This document shows, piece after piece, positions 26,756 to 34,778 of a stretch of DNA of 64,000 nt. Source of the stretch: Streptomyces sp. NBC_01463 (GTDB lineage: Bacteria; Actinomycetota; Actinomycetes; Streptomycetales; Streptomycetaceae); NCBI GenBank assembly GCA_036227345.1, contig CP109468.1, forward strand, positions 4,836,001-4,900,000, in the 5' to 3' direction. The notes beneath the pieces are model-generated. The model ran no database searches. It was not told the DNA's origin and saw nothing but the letters and a program-made list of their open reading frames with translations. Position numbers and translations under genes: made by a program. How positions within the stretch are numbered: the first letter of the stretch is position 1; each line of letters begins with the position of its first letter.

Positions 26756-27595
26756 ATGCCTTCCCCGACACCCGCCGACTGGCGCGAGGCCAACCGCGCG
26801 ATGTGGGATGAGCGTGTGCCCATCCACGCCGAAAGCGACTTCTACGACCTCGACGCCTTCCGCGCGGGCAAGGAGGCCCTGCGCCCCTTCGAGCTGGCGG
26901 AGGTCGGGGACGTGACCGGGCGGACGCTGCTGCACCTGCAGTGCCACATCGGGGTCGACACCCTGTCCTGGGCCCGGCACGGCGCCGCGCAGGTCGTCGG
27001 CCTCGACTTCTCCGAACCGGCCGTCGAGACCGCCCGCTCGCTCGCCCGCGACCTGGGCCTCGGTCCGGACCGGGCGGCGTTCGTCGCCGCCGACGTCCAC
27101 GACGCGGCCGAGGCCGTGCCGGACTCCTCGTACGACATCGTCTACACGGGGATCGGCGCGCTGAACTGGCTGCCCGACATGGACCGCTGGGCCGAGACGG
27201 CGGCCTCGCTCGTCGCACCCGGCGGGTTCCTCTATCTGGCGGAGTTCCATCCGTTCACCGACTGCCTCGACGACGCGACCGGATCGAGGATCGTGCACGA
27301 CTACTTCAGCCGTGACGCGTGGGTGGACGAGACGCCGGGCACGTACGCCGACTTCGACGCGCCGACCGTCCACAACCGCAGCGTCGAGTGGCAGCATCCG
27401 GTGGGCAGCGTGGTCTCCGCCCTGTGCGCGGCCGGTCTGCGGATCGAGTTCCTGCACGAGCACGACGCCTCGCTCTTCGCCCGCTTCCCGGTGCTGGAGC
27501 ACCAGTCGGACGGCTTCTTCCGCTTCCCGGCGGAGCGGCCGCGGATCCCGCTGATGTACTCGATCAAGGCGACGCGGCCGGCCCCGTCCCGGTAG
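26756..27595 (+). CDS. SAM-dependent methyltransferase
   Basis: The 279-residue protein is a class I methyltransferase: LLHLQCHIGVDTLSWARHGA is motif I (a variant with CHIG where GxG is usual), VGLDFSEPAVETAR motif II, and DIVYTGIGALNWLPD the motif IV region. The N-terminal DWREANRAMWDERVPIH is shared with a subfamily of uncharacterised actinobacterial enzymes. A GATAAC -10 element lies about 10 bp before the ATG, suggesting a leaderless mRNA. Its substrate is unknown. Confidence 0.85.
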   Translation: MPSPTPADWREANRAMWDERVPIHAESDFYDLDAFRAGKEALRPFELAEVGDVTGRTLLHLQCHIGVDTLSWARHGAAQVVGLDFSEPAVETARSLARDLGLGPDRAAFVAADVHDAAEAVPDSSYDIVYTGIGALNWLPDMDRWAETAASLVAPGGFLYLAEFHPFTDCLDDATGSRIVHDYFSRDAWVDETPGTYADFDAPTVHNRSVEWQHPVGSVVSALCAAGLRIEFLHEHDASLFARFPVLEHQSDGFFRFPAERPRIPLMYSIKATRPAPSR

Positions 27596-27669
27596 GGGGC
27601 GGGGCGGGCCGCGGGGCCGGCTGTCAAGCGTGAGCCCGATTGTCAGTGGTGGGGTCCAGACTCGGATTC

Positions 27670-28083
27670 ATGACCACGTCTGCTGACTCGTCCGCCGGGC
27701 CGACCGCTGATCCGCGTGCCACGGTCGGGCGTTACTGGACCGCGGCCGATCTCCGTGACTGGGACACCTTCGCGGCGACACTGGCCGACGAGGTGGTGTA
27801 CGACCTGCCTCAGACGCGTGAGCGGATCCGCGGCAAGGAGCCGTACCTGGCCTTCAACCGGGAGTACCCGGGGGACTGGCGGGCGCGCGTCGAGCGGATC
27901 GTGGCCGACCGGGACGGGCGGCAGGTCGCCGTCCGGACGCTGTTCACGGTCGACGGACAGGAACTGCACGCCGTCCACTTCTTCACGTTCGACGCGCAGG
28001 GCCGGATCGACGGGATCACCGACTTCTGGCCCGAGCCCTACGAACCCCCGGCCGGCCGCGAACACCTCGTCGAGCGGTACTGA
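27670..28083 (+). CDS. SnoaL-like / NTF2-fold protein
   Basis: The 137-residue protein has the NTF2-like cone fold pattern: an N-terminal helix (ATVGRYWTAADLRDWDTFAATL), ADEVVYDLPQTRERIRGKEPYLAF as the first strand/helix pair, and a C-terminal sheet (AVRTLFTVDGQELHAVHFFTF ... GITDFWPEPYEPP). Such proteins are cyclases, isomerases or ligand binders; no specific catalytic set is recognisable. ATG 27670 is chosen over an upstream ATG at 27640, which lacks a ribosome site. Confidence 0.8.
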   Translation: MTTSADSSAGPTADPRATVGRYWTAADLRDWDTFAATLADEVVYDLPQTRERIRGKEPYLAFNREYPGDWRARVERIVADRDGRQVAVRTLFTVDGQELHAVHFFTFDAQGRIDGITDFWPEPYEPPAGREHLVERY

Positions 28084-28100
28084 GCCGAGCGGTACGACCC

Positions 28101-28715
28101 TCAGCCGGCCGGAACGGGGCCCGCCCGGTCCCACCCGGGGGCTCGGACGTCCACGCTGAGCGTGTTCATCGCGATCTCCTGGCCGCATGTCCGGCACACC
28201 CATGCCGCGTCCAGGTCGTGCGCATGACGCCCGCGGCCGTCCGCGCCGGTGCCCGGCTCAACAGCGTCCGGTTCGTGAGCGTGCCGTTCAGGGGCGTCCG
28301 GTTCGTGGACCATCACCACCGGCCGGTCCTCCCGCACCCACCGGTCGCCCCAGTCCAGCAGCGCCCGGATCACCGGAGCGAGCGCGCGCCCCGACTCGGT
28401 GAGGTGGTACTCGTGGCGCGGCGGCCGCTCGTTGTACGGGCGGCGCTCGACCACGTCCGCCTGTTCCAGTGAGCGCAGCCGGGCCGCCAGCCGGTCGCGC
28501 GGCGCGCCCGTGTTGCGCGCGATCGCCTCGAACCGGTGGTTGCCGAAGAAGATCTCCCGCACCGCGAGCAGCGCCCACTTCTCACCCACCACATGCAGTG
28601 CGGCCGCGGCGGAGCAGGGCCGGCCGGGCAGCCCCGCCGCCACCGCGGCGGGGGAGTCTGCGGGGGTGCCGGCTGGTGAGCCGGCGGGGGCTTCGGAATC
28701 GCGTGCGGCACTCAT
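28101..28715 (-). CDS. HxlR-family transcriptional regulator
   Basis: The 204-residue protein has a winged-helix HxlR domain (residues 33-130) with CSAAAALHVVGEKWALLAVREIFFG and RFEAIARNTGAPRDRLAARLRSL, ending RHEYHLTESGRALAPVI. The ~70-residue tail is His/Asp-rich with a CxxC (CRTCGQ), possibly binding metal. It is divergent from the MFS exporter and probably represses it through the symmetrical region at 28721-28756. Confidence 0.9.
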   Translation of the reverse strand: MSAARDSEAPAGSPAGTPADSPAAVAAGLPGRPCSAAAALHVVGEKWALLAVREIFFGNHRFEAIARNTGAPRDRLAARLRSLEQADVVERRPYNERPPRHEYHLTESGRALAPVIRALLDWGDRWVREDRPVVMVHEPDAPERHAHEPDAVEPGTGADGRGRHAHDLDAAWVCRTCGQEIAMNTLSVDVRAPGWDRAGPVPAG

Positions 28716-28720
28716 CCCTA

Positions 28721-28756
28721 CAAGGTTGCCATCTCAAACTCACTGGCGCTACCTTG
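28721..28756. promoter_or_regulatory. Divergent hxlR-type/MFS promoter with dyad symmetry
   Basis: CAAGGT (28721-28726) and ACCTTG (28751-28756) are inverted copies, and the inner GCCA/TGGC words extend the symmetry. A TACCTT -10 for the MFS gene lies within the right half, close to its ATG. It is the natural operator for the HxlR protein; this is inference. Confidence 0.5.
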
Positions 28757-28761
28757 CCGTC

Positions 28762-30198
28762 ATGACGGTTGGAGAATCAAACTCACCCCTGCCCGGGGCC
28801 GCCGCGCCCCCTGTGGAGACCCCCGTCCCCGCCGCCCCGCGCGCCACCGTGTGGATCGTCTCGGCCGGTGTCTTCGTCGTGAATCTCGACCTGTTCATCG
28901 TCAATGTCGCGGTCCCCGCCCTGGGTGCCGCGTTCGACGGCAGCTCCCTGGCCTCGCTGTCCTGGGTCCTCAACGCGTACGCGATCGTCTTCGCCGCCCT
29001 GCTGGTCGTCGCCGGCCGGCTGGCCGACCGCTTCGGGCACCGCCGGGGGTTCCTGCTCGGGCTCGGCGTCTTCACCGTCGCCTCCGCGCTCTGCGCGCTC
29101 GCCACCGGCGTCGGATGGCTGGTCGCCGCCCGCGCGCTCCAGGCCGTCGGGGCCGCCGCGCTCATGCCGACCTCGCTGGCGCTGCTGCTCGTCACCACCC
29201 CGCCCGGGCGGCGCCCCCGGGCCATCCGCGGCTGGGCCGCGATCGGCGGGATAGCCGCCGGGCTCGGGCCCGTCATCGGCGGGCTGCTGGTGGCGGCGGA
29301 CTGGCGCTGGGTGTTCCTCGTCAACGTGCCGGTCGGCGTGGCCGGGCTGGTCGCCGGAGCGCGGCTGCTGCCGGACGCCCGCCCGCACCGCGAAGGGCCC
29401 TTCCCCGACCTGGCCGGAGCCGTTCTGCTCACCCTCGCCATCGGCGCCCTGGCGCTGGGCCTGGTCAAGGCCGATGTCTGGGGCTGGGGTTCGGCGCGCG
29501 TGCTGGGCTCGCTGGCGGCCGCCGTACTGCTCACCGCGGCCTTCTGGCTCCGCTCGGCCCGGCACCCCGCCCCCGTCGTCGAGCTGCCGCTGCTGCGTAC
29601 GCCCTCCTTCGCCGCCGCGACGCTCGCCGCGCTGCTCTTCACGGCAGCCTTCGCGGCGATGCTGCTCACCTCGGTGCTCTGGTGCCAGCAGGTGTGGGGG
29701 TACTCGGCGATCCGGACCGGACTGGCCATCGCCCCGGGGCCGTTGGTCGTCCCGCTGCTGGCGGTGGCGTCGGGGCCGGTCGTCCGCCGGCTCGGTGCCG
29801 GCGGCACCGCCGCCCTGGGCTGTCTGCTGTTCGGGACGGGGCTGGCCTGGTGGGCCGTGGCGCTCGGCGTGGCTCCGCACTACGCGTCCGGCTTCCTGCC
29901 CGGCATGATGATCACCGGTGTCGGGGTGGGACTCGCGCTCCCCACCCTGGTCGGCGCGGCTGCGGCGGCGCTGCCGCCGACCCGGTTCGCCACCGGCTCG
30001 GCGGTGACCACGATGGCCCGCCAGACCGGCTCCGTCCTCGGCGTCGCCCTGATGGTCACCCTGCTGGGCGCCCCGCGTACCCCGGCGCTCGCCGTGGACG
30101 GGTTCCGCCAGGGCTGGTGGGCGGCGGCCGCCGCGTCCGTGCTGGCCGCGGCGACCGCCTCGGCACTGCACCGGCGCGCGGCCGCCGCCCGTACCTGA
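28762..30198 (+). CDS. MFS drug exporter (DHA2, 14-helix type)
   Basis: The 478-residue membrane protein has about 14 hydrophobic helices. VVNLDLFIVNVAVPALGAAF is the family motif near the start, LADRFGHRRGFLLG is motif A and GGIAAGLGPVIGGLL motif C, the antiporter signature. It would extrude a drug-like compound using the proton gradient. It is divergent from the HxlR regulator and ends at a very strong terminator. The short -10 to ATG distance suggests a leaderless transcript. Confidence 0.93.
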   Translation: MTVGESNSPLPGAAAPPVETPVPAAPRATVWIVSAGVFVVNLDLFIVNVAVPALGAAFDGSSLASLSWVLNAYAIVFAALLVVAGRLADRFGHRRGFLLGLGVFTVASALCALATGVGWLVAARALQAVGAAALMPTSLALLLVTTPPGRRPRAIRGWAAIGGIAAGLGPVIGGLLVAADWRWVFLVNVPVGVAGLVAGARLLPDARPHREGPFPDLAGAVLLTLAIGALALGLVKADVWGWGSARVLGSLAAAVLLTAAFWLRSARHPAPVVELPLLRTPSFAAATLAALLFTAAFAAMLLTSVLWCQQVWGYSAIRTGLAIAPGPLVVPLLAVASGPVVRRLGAGGTAALGCLLFGTGLAWWAVALGVAPHYASGFLPGMMITGVGVGLALPTLVGAAAAALPPTRFATGSAVTTMARQTGSVLGVALMVTLLGAPRTPALAVDGFRQGWWAAAAASVLAAATASALHRRAAAART

Positions 30199-30204
30199 AC
30201 ACGA

Positions 30205-30259
30205 CGGAGGCGCGGCATCACTCCGGAGCCGGGAACTCCGGAGTGATGCCGCGCCTCCG
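30205..30259. terminator. Very long perfect hairpin, bidirectional terminator
   Basis: A 24-bp perfect stem (30205-30228 with 30236-30259) closes a 7-nt loop. It lies between the convergent MFS and GDSL esterase genes. The arms start CGGAGGCGCGG and end CCGCGCCTCCG. Confidence 0.9.
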
Positions 30260-30270
30260 CTTCCGTACAG

Positions 30271-31077
30271 CTACGCGACCGAACTGAAGGCGGGCAGATA
30301 GCCGCCCGACTGTCCCACGGCCTTGGGGTGGTACGAGTTGTAGACCGGGATCGAGACGCTGTGGATCCATGCGTCACCGGAGCACAGCTCGTGCCCGGTG
30401 AACTCGTCGACGACGCTGGAGAAGGTGAACCCGGCATTCGCCGCCTGCTTGGCGATGACGCCGTTCAGCACGTCGGACGCGTCGTTGATGGCGGTGCGCT
30501 CCGCCTCCGAGAGACCGGCGATGCAATTGCCGCCGATCTTGTAGAACCGGGGGTAGCCCAGCACCACGACATGCGCCGCGGGCGCCTTCGCGTGGATGGA
30601 CGAGTAGAGCGAGCTCAGACCGGACGGAAGTGTGCTGTTCATCTTCCCGACAGCCCCGTTCACGGCGGCGAGGCAGGTGGCCTCGCCGGACAGCACGCAG
30701 TCCTGCATGACATCGGCGAACCCGACGTCATTGCCGCCCGCGGTGACGCTGACCAGCGAGGTGGAAGAGCTCAGCGAGCCGAGCTGGCTGCTCGCCACGG
30801 ACCCCGAGGTGGCGCCCGAACAGGCGACGAAGGCGAACGACGAAGGGGAGTTCGCCGCCGCCCAGAGGGAGGGGTAGGCGTTGGTGCTGCGGCGGCAGTC
30901 ACCGCTGTCGGACAGATAGTCCCCGGCGCCGACGCCGGACGAGTACGAGTCGCCCAGGGCGACGTACCCGCCGGCGGCGGCCGAGGAGGTGGCCGAGGCC
31001 GGCTGGGCCACGCCCAGAGCAGCGACGGCGGCGAGGATCAGAGTGGATGCGGACGCCCAGAATCTCCGTACTGACAT
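30271..31077 (-). CDS. Secreted GDSL/SGNH esterase or lipase
   Basis: The 268-residue protein has a signal peptide (MSVRRFWASASTLILAAVAA, cleaved after ASA) and the SGNH blocks: GDSYSSG with the catalytic Ser, GGND with the oxyanion Asn, and YHPKAVGQ with the catalytic His. Six cysteines (CRRS, VACSG, DCVL, TCLA, NCIA, LCSG) suit three disulphides, as in secreted streptomycete lipases. The start ATG 31077 has GGAGG 10 nt upstream. It probably hydrolyses acyl esters outside the cell. Confidence 0.93.
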   Translation of the reverse strand: MSVRRFWASASTLILAAVAALGVAQPASATSSAAAGGYVALGDSYSSGVGAGDYLSDSGDCRRSTNAYPSLWAAANSPSSFAFVACSGATSGSVASSQLGSLSSSTSLVSVTAGGNDVGFADVMQDCVLSGEATCLAAVNGAVGKMNSTLPSGLSSLYSSIHAKAPAAHVVVLGYPRFYKIGGNCIAGLSEAERTAINDASDVLNGVIAKQAANAGFTFSSVVDEFTGHELCSGDAWIHSVSIPVYNSYHPKAVGQSGGYLPAFSSVA

Positions 31078-31338
31078 GGCTGTCAGGCCTCCGAAGTGTG
31101 GGGGGTGGGTGGGGGGTTGATGGAGCGTCACCCGTTCTAGCAGCTTCCGGTACCAGTCGGTAATAGCCATGCGGGAACCCGTCGGATTTGCCCGAATGAT
31201 CGTTCGGTACTCGTAGCTCCGCGCGTAGATAAACCTTGAACTCCCCCTGAAACAAAGGTTTTTACGACTACCCGCTCATCACTTCACAGGTTCCCGGATC
31301 CGGGGTTCGCGGGCTCCGGAGAGGGGGAGGAGGCGCCT
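31078..31338. other. Intergenic region upstream of the esterase
   Basis: The 261-bp gap between the esterase start and the end of the cbiD-type gene is less GC-rich around 31140-31290. It holds the esterase promoter; no gene or RNA is recognised. Confidence 0.4.
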
Positions 31339-32454
31339 TCAGCGCACGCTGCTGCGCCCGACCACCGCGCCCGCCCGGTCGATGCAGATGACGTCGACGG
31401 CGACCGGCGCGCCCCGCAGCACCGACAGCGCCTCGTCCCGCGCCGCGACGGCCACCAGGTCACCCAGCGGAACACCGCGCGCCCGGCACAACTGAAGTGC
31501 CGCCAGGCCCGTGTTGGCGGCCGCAACCCCGGCGGCCAGCTCCTCGTCCGCGCCGCCCCGCCGGGCCAGCCCGGCCAGGAAGGACGTGTCGACCTGGGAA
31601 CGCCCGGAGTGCAGGTCGAGATGGCCGGCGGCGAGCTTCGACAGCTTGGCGAACCCGCCGCAGACGGTGAGCCGCTCCACCGGATGACGGCGTACGTACT
31701 TGAGGACGGCGCCCGCGAAGTCGCCCATGTCCAGCAGGGCGATCTCCGGCAGCCCGTACTCGGCCACCACGGTCTTCTCCGAGGTGGAGCCCGTGCACCC
31801 GGCCACATGGGTCTGTCCGTCGGCCCGCGCCACGTCCACACCCCGGCGGATCGAGTCGATCCACGCCGAGCAGGAGTAGGGCACCACGACACCGGTCGTG
31901 CCGAGGATGGAGAGACCGCCCAGGATGCCCAGGCGCGGATTCCAGGTGGAGCGCGCGATCTCCTCACCGTGGTCCACGGAGAGCGTGACCTCGACGTCCC
32001 CCGCGCCCCCGTGCGCCGCCGCGACCCTGCCGATGTGCTCCCGCATCATCCGGCGGGGCACCGGGTTGACGGCGGGCTCGCCGACATCGAGCGGCAGGCC
32101 GGGCAGCGTGACCGTGCCCACGCCCGCACCGGCCCGGAACACCACCCCCGAGCCGGCCGGCAGTAGCCGCACGGTGGACCGTACGAGAGCGCCGTGCGTG
32201 ACGTCGGGGTCGTCGCCCGCGTCCTTGACGATCCCCGCCGTGGCCCGCCCCTCGCGCAGCTCCTCCACCGCGAGCGCGAAGGCGGGGGTCTGCCCGCCGG
32301 GCAGGGTGATCGTCACCGGGTCGGGGAAGCCGCCGGTCAGCAGGGCCGTGTACGCGGCCGTGGTGGCGGCCGTCGCACAGGCGCCGGTGGTCCAGCCGGG
32401 CCGCAGACCGGTGTGCTTGAGTTGGGCGCCGCGGCCGCCCGTCGACTCACCCAT
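31339..32454 (-). CDS. cbiD: Cobalt-precorrin-5B C1-methyltransferase
   Basis: The 371-residue enzyme belongs to the CbiD family, which methylates C1 of the corrin ring in the anaerobic branch. LRPGWTTGACATAATTAAY near the N-terminus is the family signature; KDAGDDPDVTHGALV, GILGGLSILGTTGVVVPYS and FAKLSKLAAGHLDLHS are also typical. Only 11 bp separate its start from that of the divergent cobK gene. Occurrence beside cobK and cobH shows a corrin-ring cluster; other ring genes are not in the window. Confidence 0.95.
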   Translation of the reverse strand: MGESTGGRGAQLKHTGLRPGWTTGACATAATTAAYTALLTGGFPDPVTITLPGGQTPAFALAVEELREGRATAGIVKDAGDDPDVTHGALVRSTVRLLPAGSGVVFRAGAGVGTVTLPGLPLDVGEPAVNPVPRRMMREHIGRVAAAHGGAGDVEVTLSVDHGEEIARSTWNPRLGILGGLSILGTTGVVVPYSCSAWIDSIRRGVDVARADGQTHVAGCTGSTSEKTVVAEYGLPEIALLDMGDFAGAVLKYVRRHPVERLTVCGGFAKLSKLAAGHLDLHSGRSQVDTSFLAGLARRGGADEELAAGVAAANTGLAALQLCRARGVPLGDLVAVAARDEALSVLRGAPVAVDVICIDRAGAVVGRSSVR

Positions 32455-32465
32455 GGAGGGACCCG

Positions 32466-33221
32466 ATGCACGTGCTCGTACTCGGCGGGACGACGGAAGC
32501 CCGCCGGCTGGCCGGGCTGCTGGTGGCGGAGCTGCCGGCGGGGTCCCGGGTGACCAGCTCGCTGGCCGGGCGGGTGGCCGGGCCGAGGCTGCCGCCGGGC
32601 GAGGTGCGCATCGGCGGTTTCGGCGGAGCCGACGGCCTGGCCGCATGGCTGCGTACGCACCGGGTGGATGCGCTCATCGACGCCACCCATCCTTTCGCCC
32701 AGACGATCAGTTTCCACGCGGCCGCCGGTGCCGCTGCCGCCCATGTTCCTCTCCTCGCGCTCCGCCGCCCCGGCTGGGTGCCCGGCGCGGGCGACGACTG
32801 GCACCCGGCCGCCTCACTGGAGGAGGCCGCGGCGGTCCTTCCGTCGCTCGGGCGACGGGTGTTCCTCACGACCGGGCGCACGGGGCTCGCCGCCTTCGCC
32901 GGGCTGGACGGGCTGTGGTTCCTGGCGCGGTCGGTGGAGGCGCCCGGACCGCCGTACCCCGCGCACCTGGAGACCCTGCTGGACCGGGGACCCTTCACCC
33001 TCGAAGGGGAGCGCGAGCTGATCCGCCGCCACCGCATCGACGTCCTCGTCACGAAGGACAGCGGCGGCGACGCGACCGCGCCCAAACTCGCCGCGGCCCG
33101 CGAGGCGCGGATCCCCGTGGTCGTGGTCCGCCGGCCGCCGGTCCCGGCGGGGGTGACGGTGGCGGGCACCCCGGAGGAGGCCGTCAGCCGGCTGCGCGCC
33201 CGCCTCGGCCACCCGCGCTGA
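32466..33221 (+). CDS. cobK: Precorrin-6A (cobalt-precorrin-6A) reductase
   Basis: The 251-residue enzyme starts MHVLVLGGTTEARRLA, the CobK/CbiJ signature, and contains ALIDATHPFAQTIS and LVTKDSGGDATAPKLAAARE near the end. It reduces the corrin ring at C18-C19 with NADPH. GGAGGG lies 4 nt upstream of ATG 32466 and directly abuts the cbiD start codon, so the promoters of the two divergent genes must lie within each other's coding regions. Confidence 0.95.
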   Translation: MHVLVLGGTTEARRLAGLLVAELPAGSRVTSSLAGRVAGPRLPPGEVRIGGFGGADGLAAWLRTHRVDALIDATHPFAQTISFHAAAGAAAAHVPLLALRRPGWVPGAGDDWHPAASLEEAAAVLPSLGRRVFLTTGRTGLAAFAGLDGLWFLARSVEAPGPPYPAHLETLLDRGPFTLEGERELIRRHRIDVLVTKDSGGDATAPKLAAAREARIPVVVVRRPPVPAGVTVAGTPEEAVSRLRARLGHPR

Positions 33222-33233
33222 CCGGCCGGCGGC

Positions 33234-33860
33234 TCACTCCTCCTCGCTGGCCAGTGCGTTGACGGCCGAGGCCGCCATCGCACTGCCGCCCCGCCGGCCG
33301 CGCACGATCAGATGCGCCAGCCCGGACGGGTGCGCGGCCAGGGCGTCCTTGGACTCGGCCGCACCGACGAAGCCGACCGGCACACCGATGACGGCGGCCG
33401 GGCGCGGCGCCCCCTCCTCGATCAGTTCGAGCAGCCGGAACAGCGCGGTGGGTGCGTTCCCGACGGCGACGACCGCCCCGTCCAGCCGGTCGCGCCACAG
33501 TTCCAGGGCGGCGGCGCTGCGGGTCGTACCGAGCTCCGCCGCGAGACCGGGCACCGCGGGATCGGACAGGGTGCACACCACCTCGTTGTCCGCGGGCAGC
33601 CGCCGCCGCGTGATGCCGCTCGCCACCATCGCCACGTCGCACAGGATCGGCGCACCGCCCCGCAGCGCCGCACGGGCGCTGCTCACCACGTCCGGGGTGA
33701 AGGCGAGATCGCGCACGAGGTCGACCATGCCGCAGGCGTGGATCATGCGGACCGCGACCTGGCTCACATCGGCCGGCAGGCCCGCCAGATCCGCCTCGGC
33801 CCGGATGGTGGCGAAGGACTGGCGATAGATGGCCGGTCCGTCCTTCTCGTACTGGTGCAC
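33234..33860 (-). CDS. cobH: Precorrin-8X methylmutase
   Basis: From GTG 33860 the protein has 208 residues, the usual length. [17 protein letters not shown] contains the catalytic histidine, [14 protein letters not shown] and [23 protein letters not shown] are family blocks, and [18 protein letters not shown] completes the signature. It moves the C11 methyl to C12, giving hydrogenobyrinate or the cobalt form. It is convergent with cobK at a 12-bp gap. Upstream in-frame ATGs give a low-complexity extension and are rejected. Confidence 0.93.
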   Translation of the reverse strand: MHQYEKDGPAIYRQSFATIRAEADLAGLPADVSQVAVRMIHACGMVDLVRDLAFTPDVVSSARAALRGGAPILCDVAMVASGITRRRLPADNEVVCTLSDPAVPGLAAELGTTRSAAALELWRDRLDGAVVAVGNAPTALFRLLELIEEGAPRPAAVIGVPVGFVGAAESKDALAAHPSGLAHLIVRGRRGGSAMAASAVNALASEEE

Positions 33861-34013
33861 AGTGCTGCCGCTCTCGTCTCGTCGTCTCGCCCGCTCGCCG
33901 CGCGCGGGCCCAGGGAGGGCCGTGGTGGGGCCGTGGGGGAGGGCCGTAGTGGGGGACCGTACGGGCCGGACCGAGGTTATCGGCCCGGGCACCGGCTTCC
34001 GGCGGCCGACCGG

Positions 34014-34556
34014 TTAGTCGGCCTCCTGCCGCTTCCGGGAGGCGTAGGAACGGGACTTGTTGCGGTTCCCGCACACCCTCATCGAGCACCACCGGCGGCT
34101 GCGGTTCTTGGACACGTCCCAGAACGCCCAGGCGCAGGTGTGCTCCGCGCAGCGCTTGAGCCGGGCGGCGTCCCCGGTCGTGTTGAGCTCGTTCCAGGCG
34201 ATCGCCAGAGCGGCCAGCGGCGCGCGCTCCGGAGGCAGCCCGGCCGGGGCGGTCAGCGGGCCGCGTGCCGTGACGAGCACGGGGTGCGCGGCCAGCACCC
34301 GGTCGGCCGCTTCGAGCAGGCCCGGGTCGGGGGTGTCGCCGACGTGCGCGCCCAACTCCTCGCGGATGCCCGCGCGCAGGGCCAGATAGCTCGCGTGGAC
34401 GTCGGCGGGCATCTCACCGGGGGCGTCGGACAGACCCCGGTCCCTGAGCCAGGCGGACAGCCCGGCCGCAGTGGCGATCTCGTCGCTCGCCTCCTCCACG
34501 TCGACCGTGTTCGCGAAGGCCTCCACCAGGACGGCCGAGGCCGGTGGTTCCAGCAT
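34014..34556 (-). CDS. CGNR zinc-finger (ABATE-domain) regulator
   Basis: The 180-residue protein has an N-terminal helical stress-sensing (ABATE-like) domain and a C-terminal CGNR zinc finger: CAEHTCAWAFWDVSKNRSRRWCSMRVCGNRNKSR, written here by position as residues about 136-168, with four cysteines and the CGNR tetrad. It is divergent from an MFS gene whose upstream region has a 12-bp perfect dyad. Regulation of that exporter is inferred. Confidence 0.9.
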   Translation of the reverse strand: MLEPPASAVLVEAFANTVDVEEASDEIATAAGLSAWLRDRGLSDAPGEMPADVHASYLALRAGIREELGAHVGDTPDPGLLEAADRVLAAHPVLVTARGPLTAPAGLPPERAPLAALAIAWNELNTTGDAARLKRCAEHTCAWAFWDVSKNRSRRWCSMRVCGNRNKSRSYASRKRQEAD

Positions 34557-34710
34557 CGCGCGTCACCTTCTCCCGCTCTCGCGCATCCCGATCCCGTACA
34601 TCCCGATCCCGCGTATCCCGATCTCGTACGGCCGCTCTCGAATCTCCAGACATTCTACCGGCTAAACGCTTTACCGGTTGCGCGGCGATGGAGGCGTACG
34701 GCACAGTGCT

Positions 34711-34738
34711 CTCACCGCCTAAGCCGTTAGGCGGTGAG
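34711..34738. promoter_or_regulatory. 12-bp perfect inverted repeat upstream of the MFS gene
   Basis: CTCACCGCCTAA-GCCG-TTAGGCGGTGAG lies 40 bp before the MFS start. A second, weaker symmetrical element (CCGG-C-TAAA-CGC-TTTA-CCGG) lies near 34658-34677. Both sit in the gap shared with the CGNR gene and are good operator candidates. Confidence 0.6.
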
Positions 34739-34778
34739 ATCGTGAACCAGTGAATCGTGATCCAGTGAGGGGATGGTC

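Noticed and set aside
24834..27218. A 794-residue form of the S9 peptidase
   Set aside because: The extra N-terminal part would overlap the divergent methyltransferase gene entirely and has Arg/Pro-rich composition typical of an antisense reading.
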